From Mycteria americana (lineage: Eukaryota > Chordata > Aves > Ciconiiformes > Ciconiidae), in contig NC_134366.1 of the NCBI RefSeq assembly GCF_035582795.1, positions 138,222,756-138,286,755 of the forward strand: a DNA stretch of 64,000 nt, in the 5' to 3' direction. The notes under the pieces are model-generated. The model was not told the origin of the DNA, did not search any database, and saw only the letters and a program-made list of their open reading frames with translations. This document shows, piece after piece, positions 13,100 through 24,670 of the stretch (positions are counted from its first letter, which is position 1; every line of letters starts with the position of its first letter). A program made the position numbers and the translations under genes.

Positions 13100-13569
13100 C
13101 AAGAAAGTCCGAGGGGGCGCGGCCGTGGCGGAAGCGGCGGGGAAGCAGCAGGCTGGTGGCACCGCTTCCCGGGGGGGCGCGGGGTCCGGCGCCGAGCCCG
13201 GCGCTGAGCCCGGTGCCGAGCCCGGTGCGGAGGCCGGTGCGGAGGCCGGCGCGGGGAGGCCGGCGCGGGGCCGGGGCGCGGCGCGGCGGCCGGAGCTGTC
13301 ACGGCAAGGCGGCGGGCGCGGAGCGGCTGCAGCAGGCAGGGCGCGGGCGGCGGGGGTGCCGCTGGGCGCGCCGGGGAGCCCCGGCGTTTACACCGAGTCG
13401 GGGGAGCGCGGGCTCGTGGGAAGGACTTGCAGAGATCTGTGCAGAAGGAGAAGGATTTGCCCTTGGGATCTCCCCTCTTCTCCCCGCATCGTCCCCCCGG
13501 TTTTCCTTCTGCCTCTCTCCGCCGTTCCCCAAGGAGGGCTGGAGGCAGCCGCGGGGTGATCGCGGCACG
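13100..13569 (+). other. probable untranslated first exon (start approximate)
   Basis: The donor is GGCACG/GTAAGGAG with GT at 13570-13571, which fits the vertebrate consensus from +1 to +5. The sequence before it contains no ATG in a strong context followed by a frame that reads through the donor with recognisable protein features, so I treat it as 5' untranslated. The left boundary is not determined by sequence and is placed arbitrarily inside the island. The next exon could be the segment at 15446-15538 or may lie outside the window. Confidence 0.4.
13191..13250 (+). repeat. 12-bp GC-rich tandem repeat, five copies
   Basis: Five consecutive 12-base units of the form gcYgagcccggY or gcggaggccggY lie inside the CpG island. 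In one + frame they would read as repeated Gly-Ala-Glu-Pro/Ala, but there is no evidence that this frame is translated. Confidence 0.85.
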
Positions 13570-14267
13570 GTAAGGAGTTGGGATTTCGGGATGCAAGTGG
13601 CACGCTGCAGTGCAAACGACTCCCGCATTAGCACTTTATCAGGATCTCGAACTGCATCTTTTATCCCTTTTAGAAAAGCGTCTCTCGGAGATTGCCCTCA
13701 ATAGACCCGCCATAAAGAGATTTGAGTGTTGCTCTTGTGCTTCTGTGCATCCCACTGTGAGGGGTCCCAGTGGTCCCCTGGGAATACCAGGAGTTGCGAG
13801 AAGTAACACAACTGGCCACCAGACTAATCCACTCCCTCTACCTTCCCGCTAGTACCTCCCCCTTCTGCTCTTTTTTTCAATAGCAGCCCTTTCTCAAAAT
13901 CTCAGGTTACTTTGCTAAAGAGTTCTCAGCCCTATAGTTTCTGCCCTTGTCTCTGCCTCCAGCTCCTTAAGAGCCACCCAGCCCCAGCGATTGGATTGGG
14001 CAGCCCGTCTTGACAGACCACTGTGCTGAGTGCTTGAGGACGTGTTTCAACAGATGGTTGGGGTTAGTGTGTGTCATCACACTCGAGTGGGGATTAGGGG
14101 AGAGAGGCAGCCTTGCTGGAGCTGTGTGGTCTTCCCCAAGTGTGAGCTGCAAGCAAAAGAAGAACTACCTAGCTTTGGGGGAGAAGAGGGAGGAATCGTT
14201 TCCAGCAGCTCAGAGGGAAAAATAAACCCCCACACTTTGTTCAGGTAAAGTAAAAGGCACCTCATGC

Positions 14268-14287
14268 CTCTCTCTCTCTCTCTCTCT
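14268..14287. repeat. (CT)n microsatellite
   Basis: Ten uninterrupted CT dinucleotides just downstream of the CpG island. GAGA-type sequence is common near vertebrate promoters, but it may be just a microsatellite. Confidence 0.95.
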
Positions 14288-14439
14288 TTTTCCTTCACGG
14301 TTTTCAGAGGAATGCTAGCACAGCACACTTGTCAAAGCCAGTTGCTGCAGCCTTATCAATGCTGCTATTGTAGGGCTGGCAGATAACAGCGAGCATAGCC
14401 TGATGCTTGGCCGTCTTCACCGAGCTACCACCACTCTTC

Positions 14440-14705
14440 ACGCAGCGAAGGTCACGCTTCTGAAGGTGCAGATTAGAAAATCTCTTCTGGAGCGGTGCCT
14501 CGTACCCCGCCGTGCCTCCTCTCCCTCTCTCGCAGGCACTGCTCTCCTCTCCCGCACACACGTGCTGTGCCGGGACGGCCGGGCGGGGGAAGCGGGTCAT
14601 GCTCGTTGCTGTCCCTGCGGCTAGAAATGCCTCCGTGTCCCAACAGAGCCGTGGAAACTGCGTGGTCGGGCGGGAAGGAGTCGCGGCGGAGCATTGCCTA
14701 GGGTT
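14440..14705. promoter_or_regulatory. Second, weaker GC/CpG-rich patch
   Basis: A cluster of CpG (ccgggacggccgggcggggg, gtcgggcgggaaggagtcgcggcgg) stands out from AT-rich neighbours, about 1 kb downstream of the main island. It may be an alternative promoter, an intronic regulatory element of the same transcription unit, or an unrelated GC patch. No consensus donor directly follows it. Confidence 0.4.
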
Positions 14706-15380
14706 TGGGGAGGATGCTTGAGCAGCGTGCAGCCTGTCTGGGGCTCAGCTGGGAGGCAAAGCAGAGGGTTTTGAAAGCGGATTTGAGATGTCTGTAAAGT
14801 TTGAAGACTCCTTTATAGAGACCTGGCTGGGCTTCTGATGATCGGTATAGGCACGGCTTGGCTTACACATGGGCTTAAAGTTAAGAGAAAATGGGGAAAG
14901 TAGGGAAAGGCGGGGTACAATGTAATGCTGCTCTTGCAGCTGCAGCAGCGCAGATGGATGTAATTCATTTGCAGATCTGTTTGCGAAAGTTTTACAAGTC
15001 ATTGAAAACTAAGTAGCATCACTATAATAGATCGTTAAAGTCTCGCTATATTTATAGATTCTAAACTAGCGATCTGAAGTCTTAATTAAAAGTAAGCAAA
15101 AAATTATGCTTAGGAAGGAAGAGGGGCAGAAATGTAATTAGAAATTAGTTATGGAAGTACTCTGCTATCATTTTCATTTAATTCGACTATTAAGCTCATT
15201 GATGTCTGGAGCGGGGGAAGCCCAGCAAATTAACTAAGAAGTCAGAAATGTTATCACTAATTACAGTATGTTAGCTTATCAGAGAATTAAGATGTTCTCA
15301 TTGTTTTACTCTAAATGATCTAGATGGAGAAACTAGTGGATGGGTTATTTGCCTTTTTTTTTTAAATAAAAGATTCACTG

Positions 15381-15392
15381 TATATATATATA
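15381..15392. repeat. (TA)6 microsatellite
   Basis: Six TA dinucleotides in an AT-rich intron-like context. Confidence 0.85.
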
Positions 15393-15445
15393 CTGTCTCC
15401 CTGTGCAGAGTAACAAAATGATTTGTTTCTTTCGCACTATAACAG

Positions 15446-15538
15446 ATCTTCACACTAACTCTCACATACCTGTGGTGCTTATGAATTATTGGCCTCCTAC
15501 TTGTGAAAGAAATCTAACACTGTCCTCACCATTTACAG
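15446..15538 (+). other. candidate second exon (5'UTR plus possible start codon)
   Basis: The acceptor (…tttcgcactataacag, AG at 15444-15445) is moderate, and the donor TTTACAG/GTGAGATA (GT at 15539) is close to consensus. One frame is open across the whole 93 bases. It contains an ATG at 15481 that starts 'MNYWPPTCERNLTLSSPFT' and leaves the donor in phase 1. The Kozak context is weak (pyrimidine at -3). It lies 1.9 kb after the CpG-island donor, so a 5' untranslated or first coding exon is plausible. The peptide is not recognised and the exon could be chance. Confidence 0.25.
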
Positions 15539-15744
15539 GTGAGATATTCTATAAATAATACTGTATATAATGTGTTCTGAAATAAGATCTGTTTAGTAGG
15601 CTGAGCAAGGGGATTTATAGCTGGTGCTTTGTGATTTTGGCATTCAGCTGTGTAACGATGCCCATAAAACCATGTTTCAAGTTGCACATATATTTTTGCC
15701 TCAAACCAACTTTTTTGTTAACTTTTTTTTTTTTTTTTGAGCAG

Positions 15745-15800
15745 GCTATTTGGCCCCTTTACAGGTTGTTCTCAGCCTGTATTTTCAAACACACTCTTCA
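15745..15800 (+). other. weak candidate exon after a poly-T tract
   Basis: A very T-rich tract ending gagcag (AG at 15743-15744) precedes 56 bases open in the frame that would continue from 15538 (entry phase 1, exit phase 0). The donor TCTTCA/GTAAGA lacks the usual G at -1. The phase fits the next candidate exon at 24524, but this may easily be coincidence. Confidence 0.1.
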
Positions 15801-18800
15801 GTAAGAATGTGTCCTCAGAAGTGACCCACAGCAATTTCAAACAGAGAATTAGCCAAATCCCTAATATGACTGCATGACCAGACCAGGACGTATGTGAATA
15901 AATTTGACCATTTAGATTTTTCTCTCAGACCACTCTTTCTCACTGTAAATAGTGATGGAAACTTTTACAAGCTTAAAACTGAAAAACAAAACCAAAGAAA
16001 AACGTCACTATGACCCTATGTTAAAGCCTTATATGCCTTGTATATTGGATTTCTCCTCTTCACTCTTCCCAGTCTGTCCTGTGCAAAGTCCAATAAGCCA
16101 GCTTCAGTGCACAGAGGTTTAGTCTTCCAGCAAAGCTAAGGTGCAGCACCGTGATTTGCACAGCCTGCTGCTGTCACAGCCTAACTGAAACGCAGCCCTC
16201 TCTATGGGTATCGTCAGATCGCAGATCAGATGGTCTATAAGAAAACGTATTTTTCAAGAAAGTGCATAGCTAACTACACATGCCCAGTTTGTTATTGTTT
16301 TACTAGAAAAAAATGAGTTTCTCTAGCACTGCCAGAAAATCTTGCTGAGAAACTGGGAACAGCAAATCATGTTTTTCCTTCCTTTATAATGATGGGGCTG
16401 TTTAAAAGACAATGCCCACGGGGCAGTCCAGCTTCTTGTCAAAACGTAATCTACTGTTCCAGATGGTAAACATTCAAAGACATATTTATGGTGACTTCTA
16501 CATACCTTCCTTTGACATTGGCTTTTTTTTCCCTGAGAGCACTTGTACTGGGTACACACATGAAGTTCCCATTAGCATCCTAGCAGCTGTAAAAGTGTTC
16601 AGAACTCACAAAGATGTTCCTCACAGTGAGATAAAAATAATCTGAGGAAAAGATCTGAGACCAGTACAAACCTCAGTAGATCCACAGTATGCTCAAGGTA
16701 AAAAATTCCAGAGGTACAAAAAGATCCATAAACTGCTGCATGAAAGCTGTAATACATTTTTGTTGCTGCTAATTCATCTTTGCTTGATATGGAATGCTGA
16801 ACATACCAGGCATGTCTGTACTATCAACTGTGTTTGTGATGTGAGGGAATCTGCACTGCACAAAAGCTGGTGGGTTTCTTTTTACCCCAGCTAGTAAAGA
16901 CTAGGTGGGATACTGATTGTCTTTATAGAGTTGTTTTCAAAGTGTCACCTTTTTTTTTTCCCCTCGCTGCTCTAAGCAGTGAGACAGAGCCCAAGAAAAT
17001 GTTTTCCAGCCAGAATGTGTTCTGCCCTGAATTGTCTTAATTATGTGTCAGTTTATTGCTTGTCAGGGGCTTCCTCTTCTTAGCACTTTATAATCGAGGT
17101 GGGTGAGCTTGTTCCATCATAATATGCAACTTCAATTTCTGCTGCTTGGCATGTCTCCTTGGCCTTTCATTGATTTTTGTCTCCGTTTCAAAGGAAAAAA
17201 AATTAATTATGATTGGTGTAATTTCACATTGAAAAAAAAAAAAACCTTGGTGAATTTCCAAATGGCATGTAAATACATCTTCAAAAAGTAGGCTAAATGA
17301 GAGGTCATTAGGGGAAAAAAATGCATGTAAGAATCCAGAAGTATCCTAGAGATGGCAAGTAGCAGTGTGAAAATTATTGTAACAGCTATCCTTCCAGTCA
17401 GGAATTGATAAAAACAATTTATTAAAAATGTGATGCTGAGGACAGTGTTTCCGAATGTGGAAGCCATTATAAAACCCACACTCAGTGGAAGTTAGACAGC
17501 TATGGAAAAAAAAATTTTGAAAGATTTGCAAATTCTGTTCTGGCTAGATCACCTTATTGGAGACTACTTTGACAGTTTGCAGTTTATTATGTAGTTTTGT
17601 TTAACTTACATACTGCACTCAATGTTATATGTTTGTTCATGCAGGATCAGGAGTTCGAGCCTTGTGTAATGGCAGGACTCATTCTTACCCAGGCGACGCT
17701 GGACACTTGTCGCAGATGTCATGGGAGTCGTGGGTTCCATGATTTCCTTAGCTTTAGAAAGGGCTTTGGGGGATTTGTGTTTGAGTGGGAAGGCAGACTG
17801 ATGCGATAACAATTGAGAAAGCTCCTTTCTGAGTGCCTTGAGAGCTGCAGTGTTCAACAGAGAACGAGGGTCCCGTGACAACTCTGCGGTGACACTGAAA
17901 GAATCCAATTAGTGGCCACTCCTGCTGTTGATACCAGATCTCTCCTAAAAAATTTCCACCATTACCACCCTCATTGTAATCCCATCCAGATACTGATAAT
18001 GGGATCAAGAGTGTGTTTTCAGAATGCCTGTTTAAATTTTAACTGCTGCTTTGGAGATTTTGAGGATATTAAATTAGAAGGTGCTGAATAGCACAGCTAT
18101 TCACAAGAGAGCTACGTGACACACGTGTCACCCAGCAGTTGTCTTTCTAGATTTTCCTATCACCTCCATCACAGGTAGAGCTGCTGTCAGGGGGCTACAG
18201 ATGGAGTAGGGGGGCCGTATGTACACAGTGAATAATCCATTGCGTTGTGGCCGTCCCTCCACTGCGGTTACCTGTAGAGCTTGTCCCTTTGCAGTTACAT
18301 GTGGAAAGCAGCGGGAGAAGGGAGTGGGAGGTGATACAATCCCCTTTGCTGTGCAGTAGCGGCTGCAAGTCAGCCTGCTTCTCCCTTTAACAAGTCCTAA
18401 ATCATCGCTCTGCCTTCCCAGCTGGACCAGCAACGTAATATTCCCCCTCGCTCCCCTCTTTTTTTTTGTCTGTCACTTTTCTTGCTCCAACACTTATTCA
18501 CCATTTCCATATGATCAGAGCGCAGTAACTCTACTGTTCTTACCAAGTAGGGCATGTTCAACACTATCATGTGCTTGTAGAGGACACTCTAAAGTGGAAA
18601 GACTCAAGGCCTTCACCAGTGTCACCTCAGAATGCAACACAGTAATATATGAATTGCCAAACCAGACACTTTTTAGCTGCATTATTTTGGCATATTTCAG
18701 TTATGTCAGTAGAGTCCTTTTGAGAGCCCCTGTAAGATCTTTGCTTTAGTATTGCTTGTTCATGCTCAGAAGTTATTGTCAACTGGTGACAGTAATCCCT

Positions 18801-21800
18801 TTTTAATTTTTGGTGTCTTAAGACTTTTATTTTCTGAGAAAAGTAATACTTGTCTCATCTTTTGGTTTATGCATTGCACACAGCAGATTTGGTATCAGTG
18901 ATTTCCCAGAACTTTAGTTCCCACTTTCAGAATCTGCTTAAAAGGTTTGGTAAGCCTTTCTTACTGGGTGTGCTCTATTAATCCTGGAGCTCTGAGCCTT
19001 CCCAGCCTTAACCATCACTGGTGTTTTGGTTACAGTGAAACATATGTGTTGCCCTTTTCACCTAAGATTTTATCATGACTTTGTTAAAATTTTGCTTCAA
19101 GTTACTTTATAGCAAAAACTAACTTACAGTTGACTATAATTCTACATTGCAATTTTTATAGCTCCCTGCAAAGTTGATAATATTGCTGGAACTCCAAACA
19201 AAAACACTCTTTTTCACTAATTTTATCACAGGCTAGTGTGACGATACCACTGTCATATTCTGCAATATTACTACATGTGGTACCGTGCTATGGAAATCCA
19301 GACTATTTTGTAGATCAATGCTAGATCATCCACAGAATATTTCACGGAGTTTCTAAATGGAAGCAAAACACTGGAAGTCAATAATTTATGTTCTAAAAAA
19401 AAAATCTCTCCTGATGCTGTCTGAGTGTAATTATGGCATTGCATGTTGCCATTTCTCTATGATGTGACTAACCCATCTTAGCAAGAAGAGGAGCTGCTCC
19501 ACAGCAGCTGCATTTTTGTGGTGCTTCACAGGAGGTGAACTCTGCTTGGAAAGCCCACAGAGAAGATGGGGAAGCCTTTGGCGCTAGAATTCTGGAGAAT
19601 AAATGTAACAGGGAGTTGAACATAGGGATTGTTTTTCTCAAAAGCATCCATAAAAACAGAATAGTGGTCTGTTCCAGTATTGTAATTGCAATGTGCCAAG
19701 ATGTTCATTATTCTAGCATGTGCACTGTTTTGTCTGTTTTCACTTAAAAACAGAAAAATGTGTTACCAAGCCCATAAATGTCTGCAGAGCTGCCAACCCT
19801 CCTGACTTTTATCAGTAGTCTTGTGATATGTAGCCTCCTTTGTAAAGCTTCAAGTGTTAGAGGCAAGATATAACGTGAGAAGTTCAGATCTCTCCTTTCT
19901 GGGTTTTCAAACCTAATCCTGGTTGCTGAGGAAGCTGACTTGCATGCAGCTCCAGAAACGTAAAGGGAACTAATGGAAATCCCAAATCGCACTATGTAAA
20001 TGCATGCCGACTTTGTGAATAAGGTGGGTTTGTGTATGTTATGCCTGGCAATTAAAAACATCCCAACCCTTTTTCCTGAGGTTTACCGTAATCAACTCCC
20101 CCCAGAATTTCTGATCATTTGTCTGATAACTCCCCTTTTGTTAAAGGGGTTTTATTGCAAAGGAGGGTGAGGTTCCTTGACTCCACTCAGCCAGTTGAAT
20201 AGCTTGCTGCCCTGGAGAAACCCATCCTTGATCCTCCCATCCTCTGCCTCTAGCAGTGTGTTCCCATCTCCTCCCTCGTGCCAGGTTTGGCTCTTGGCTC
20301 ACCTCCTGGCATGCTGAATGAGCTCACCGGCGCAGCGGGAAGCTGTGTTTGCTGCTGGCCTAGCGAGTTGGTTCAGCTCAGCAAGTGGACAGAAGATCCA
20401 CATGGTGCAAGGGAAGTGGTTGGAGCTGGTGGCTTGGGGTGAGGGGGAAAAACGTGGCCACCCCTTTAGGAGGATGTGAGCTGTAAGATCACCCAGCTAC
20501 CTGGTGAGACCTCAGCCTGTGAACCAGGGCACTGTGTGTGTCTACAGGAGAGGGTGTGATAACAGAAATGTGTGACTGTGCCAATGTTACCCTGAGCAGA
20601 AGGCTAAATATGCGCGCTTTTAACAAAAGCGCCTCCATTTTTATAGAGAGGATTGCTGCAGTGGCACTCAGAATGCGGAAAGGCCCCGGTTACTGTTTCT
20701 GACTTTTAAAATAGACAAATAAGCTTTGGAGAGAAGCTAACAAGAACTGTGGGGAGAACACAGGAAAGAAACACAAGTGCCTGCTGATCTGCTGCTTTAA
20801 AAAAGGTGAATGAGATCCTGAGGGTGGGATCCAGTCTGCATAGCCAAGGCACTTGAGGTGCCCCTGGGTCTTAAATACTTATACAGCAGCTACCTGAAGT
20901 CATATTCTCTCTATGATCACTGAAGAGAGTCCCTTTGAAGGCCTCTAGGCATTGCGGTTAGGCAGGCAGGATTTCCTCTTGGAAACCTTCAAAGGCACCT
21001 GCCTCTTTCAGTTGCACATGTGGGGATGGAGCTTACCCACTTGCTTTACGAGGATTGCTAAGGAGCTTAAGCTGGAGGGACTTGATACAATCTTGAGTGT
21101 CTTGGTTGGCCCACAGATGAGCGATGCCATGGATAAACACTGTCTATATTTGAACAGCTGTAATGCAATTCCTACGCAGCGCTTTAAGGTGCCTCCTATA
21201 CTTTCCACAGAAGAAAGCATGAAGCAGGTCTTTCATTTGAACAGCAGGAGCTGCAATTCACTTGAAGGGACTAGGATGGTCATTTTAGAGTAAATGTAAT
21301 TGAGGCACTGACTGTAGAAATGGAACACTGTACTCATTCAAAGTGTCATCCTTTTCAGTGCTGGGTTATGCCGACAAGAAAAATGCATAGCCTTCTCCTT
21401 CTAAATAATTTAAGTTACAGGAAAATATGTTAAAAATCACCCACTGTTGTTACTTGAAGGAATGTCTCGAAGGCCTGCGGGGCAAAAGCTTAGGGGGATC
21501 AGAGTTGTTGGTGCCTGCAAGCACTGAAGGTGTAGTGAAGAATAATGGATGATCTTACAGGGGTATGATGTTGGACAAAGAATGAAAGAAAGACGGAATT
21601 GTAAAAGATTCAGTACCCATGTTTCTGGATTTAGCTATGCTAAATCTTTTAAGGATTATCTCCCACTGACTTGGCTGCCTCAGGGCATGCCATTCACAAA
21701 TTAGAGAACAGTAGTGCAATAATAAACTGAACATGCTGTAAATAATCAGCACAGGATACCTTTTAACTTGTCATTTTTTCCAAGGACTACAAAAATGCTA

Positions 21801-24401
21801 ACAACAGTAGATTTTTAGAATAATATTTGGGGTTTTGTAACTTGGTAGCAATGAAGAAGTATGCGTTAAGCCAACCTTTGTAGTAATTTTTAGCAAAGAT
21901 TCCCTTGGTGTCATTCCTCACTATTTTATTGAAAAGAATAACTGTAATACCTGAGTTCCTGAATGTGTCCCTAGTAAAGCACATATAAATTTACCTTGTT
22001 GCGATCTATTTTACATCTAGAGCCAATTTATGAACTGAGACTGTACCGCTATGTGCTTGGCCACTATTGTGTAAGATTTAGGGAGACCATTACCATACTT
22101 AGACCAATAAAAAAGTTCTGAAGTTAACCCAAGTTTATCTGCCAGGCATTCCAGTAGTTTCTTTTATCTCTATATCAGTACTGGGTCGGCATTGCTTATC
22201 TCACTGTAAACTTCAGTCCATTGCTGGTACATGGGCTCACAGAGGAAGGTTTCCTGTGCTCTACTGCTCTGCAACTCAACTCCTAAGTGCAAAAGGCTAC
22301 TAAGTTAGTTTTTTGGTTCGTTTCTGCTTGGTATGGAGAATTCCTCTAAAGCATGGATCCTCTGAAGTGAGGAAGGGTAAAATGAAGAGACTTTGAGGTA
22401 CGTGTAGTCAGAGATCACCAGGTTCCTCAAAAAAATAACAAATAGTTCAACATAGGAAGACAAGCAGCCACAAGAGTGTTGAAACATGTACGTCCCTTTT
22501 TTAGGTCTTTTCCACCCTATGCACCTCACATCCAATTTTTCCTTTCACTAAATTGCTCCACAAACTTTTCCTCTCCACAGATTTTGCACCTTTTGGTACC
22601 TCAGCAACTTGTGAAGGGTTTGAGATGCAGTATAACCATATCTTAAGAAATAGGTCTGTGTAACAGATACTTGTTTTGATCCTGGGTACCATGGGTATCT
22701 TTAACATAAAAAAGAAATCTATTAGATCTTGTGAATCCTTTAGAGTGGAGAATATTTGCCAGCATGGGCTGGAAAAGCCAGGTAAAAGAAGGGCATGGCT
22801 AGCTAGAACTGAGGTCCATGCTGTCTTGGACAAGTGATGCTGTGCAACCATATCCCGACATTGTCCATTTTGAGGAACCCTGTCCACCTTGTATGTAAGC
22901 CTGGAGGATTCACCGCTGTTTCTGGCTGCTGGACAGCACAAGTAGTGTGAGAAGACCATGCATGCTGTGTGTGTTGCTCCTTTTGTGTGCCATGTAAGAA
23001 CCCTTGATTGTGTCAGAAACCCATGGCGTTATTGGAGAGAAACATGGGCCAAGGACCTTGAACGCATCCCCATGTTGAATGAGTTCTGCAGTCATACTCA
23101 GGATTATACCTACCACACTGCTGACTTTCTGTTGGTTCTCCCTTTGGGTACTGGTTCAAGGTTGCTTTGAATAAAGCTGTTTTCTACATACTCTGCACTG
23201 TTTACTGAGGTCATTGACATGAGCATCAGCAGCTCCAGTTGGGATGAGTGATGCTACTGCTGTGACCTGTCTGCTTCACTCCTCTGCTAGAGAATACTAG
23301 TAGATGGCATGCACACACCTCAGGAGCTCCAGTGCAAAGTCCAGTCCAGAGCAATTTTTTAATATGCCACAAGAATATTTGCCCTTCAGTCAGAGATAAT
23401 TCAGATAATGAGCAGCAGTGATTCAGCCATTCTACATTTGCTGCACTTATACCGCTCTGTACTGGAGCCTGAACTGTGACACCAGTGCTACCGTAACGCT
23501 GGAAAACAGACAAGACCCGTGGAGCTTGAATCTGGTAGCTCTTTGAACTATTCACTGCTTTTTTAGTCTCCAACCACCTATAGCTGCCAGAACTGCCACT
23601 TTTCCCTGCCTGCAATAGAAGAATATGCTGGGCTTTTCAGTTTGGAATTGATCTCAGTAATGCATGTATTTATGGGTCTGGGTTTTTTTGGAGTCATACC
23701 GTACTGTCAAACAACTCATCTTTGGAAAAAGTGTTGCAGTTAGTTTGGATGAGAGCCTAACACAGGGGAGAGCAGGTCTCCAAGAATGTCTCACCCGTCT
23801 CTTCCAGACACCTTGCTGAGTCACATCTGGTATGAAATGAGGAGCCCATGTCTCAGCCCTTATCTTCAAAGCTCTGCATGGGCCACTGTCATTGTTTGAA
23901 GAAGCTCTTTGCCCCACTTCATCATGAATCATCGGCATCTACACTTAATAGGAACAATGTTACTGAACAATGGGGGATGAAAATTCGGGTGGGCAATAAA
24001 CTGCCATGCTGACACTATAGATACAGACATCACAAATGAGTCTGAGCGAATAGGCAACTTCTAAAACAGAGTACGAGTCTGAATCATGGCAGATAGATCT
24101 CTCTAAGGAATGTAGACCAGATTTGGTGAGTGGAGGATGGAAAGAAAATACATTCTCTCCTTCTCTCAGTGGCATTTCAGTGTGCTTCTTGCACATATCT
24201 GTTGATCCATCCACATATCAGTCTGCTCAAATGTATACTTATCATTTCTTCCAGGAGAAATCCGGAGCGCAGTATTGCACAATCAAACATTTCTAGGGCA
24301 TTTGCCATGTGTCATATTCTATTGTCCAATACCTATAGTTGCTGTAATGGACATGGGGAGGTGGTACTGTTAAAGAGGAGCTAATATGTTTTCTCAGCAG
24401 T
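15801..24401. other. intron-like or intergenic stretch, no supported exon
   Basis: Mostly AT-rich unique sequence. GC-richer patches occur at 18120-18440 and about 20160-20560. The open frames at 20952-21293 (+) and 22501-22959 (-) have no recognisable motif or good splice-site pair. I found no repeat family with certainty. Confidence 0.5.
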
Positions 24402-24492
24402 TTGGAAATGACATACCCAGAGACCTTACTTTTTGACATACCATGTGGATGACATAGTTGGAAATGACATACCTTTTGGTCTTACTTTTTTG
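24402..24492. repeat. imperfect direct duplication, 56-bp spacing
   Basis: The word ttggaaatgacatacc followed by a '…cttacttttt' end occurs at 24402 and again at 24458. The two copies flank a short related segment. The second copy ends about 30 bases upstream of the candidate acceptor at 24522-24523. Confidence 0.7.
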
Positions 24493-24523
24493 TAGTGCTG
24501 GAAGAAAATTCTTTCTTCCTTAG

Positions 24524-24670
24524 AAGCCTCATGTAAAACAAAAATCTTCTACTTTGGTAAAGCCACATATGCCCTGGGAACTGTTCAGCTTAAAGTACAT
24601 GTACATGGAAGTACACAGGATGGAAGATTACCTTGGGCACCACATATTATATAATTTGCAAAGGCTAAAG
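24524..24670 (+). CDS. candidate coding exon of an unrecognised gene
   Basis: A strong pyrimidine-rich acceptor (gaaaattctttcttccttag, AG at 24522-24523) opens 147 bases, exactly 49 codons, ending at CTAAAG/GTATTA (GT at 24671). Entry and exit are phase 0. The peptide begins 'KPHVKQKSS', contains 'MPWELFSLKYMYMEVHRMED' and ends 'HHILYNLQRLK'. It is basic and looks helical, without cysteine. I do not recognise the family. The exit phase fits the candidates at 31871, 32180 and 35968. The donor is weaker than consensus at +3 to +5. Against it: open segments of this size between decent splice sites are expected by chance several times per window, so transcription evidence decides. Confidence 0.3.

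Larger units (their letters stand above)
12900..13570 (+). promoter_or_regulatory. CpG island, probable promoter
   Basis: The block is strongly GC-rich and, unlike the rest of the window, dense in CpG dinucleotides, especially from about 13000 to 13420 (runs such as gcgcggcgcggcggcc). CpG islands of this size in birds usually mark transcription start regions of housekeeping or developmental genes. It has no obvious TATA box, as expected for such promoters. Direction is inferred as + because the island ends at a consensus splice donor on that strand (13570). A bidirectional promoter cannot be excluded. Long open frames on both strands here simply reflect lack of AT-rich stop codons. Confidence 0.8.

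Noticed and set aside
12936-13704. Open frames of 200-220 codons on both strands of the CpG island
   Set aside because: GC-rich sequence lacks stop codons. The frames are Ala/Gly/Pro/Arg-rich, overlap each other and run through a good splice donor, so they are compositional.
17640-17670. Resemblance to a tRNA B box (gagttcgagcc)
   Set aside because: No A box at the right distance, no acceptor stem and no cloverleaf.
22770-22786. Donor CCAG/GTAAAA preceded by a short open segment
   Set aside because: The required acceptor is purine-rich and two frames are equally open, so there is no support.
22501-22959. 152-codon minus-strand open frame
   Set aside because: No motif, no splice context and not continuous with neighbouring frames. 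Within the chance range for this many frames.
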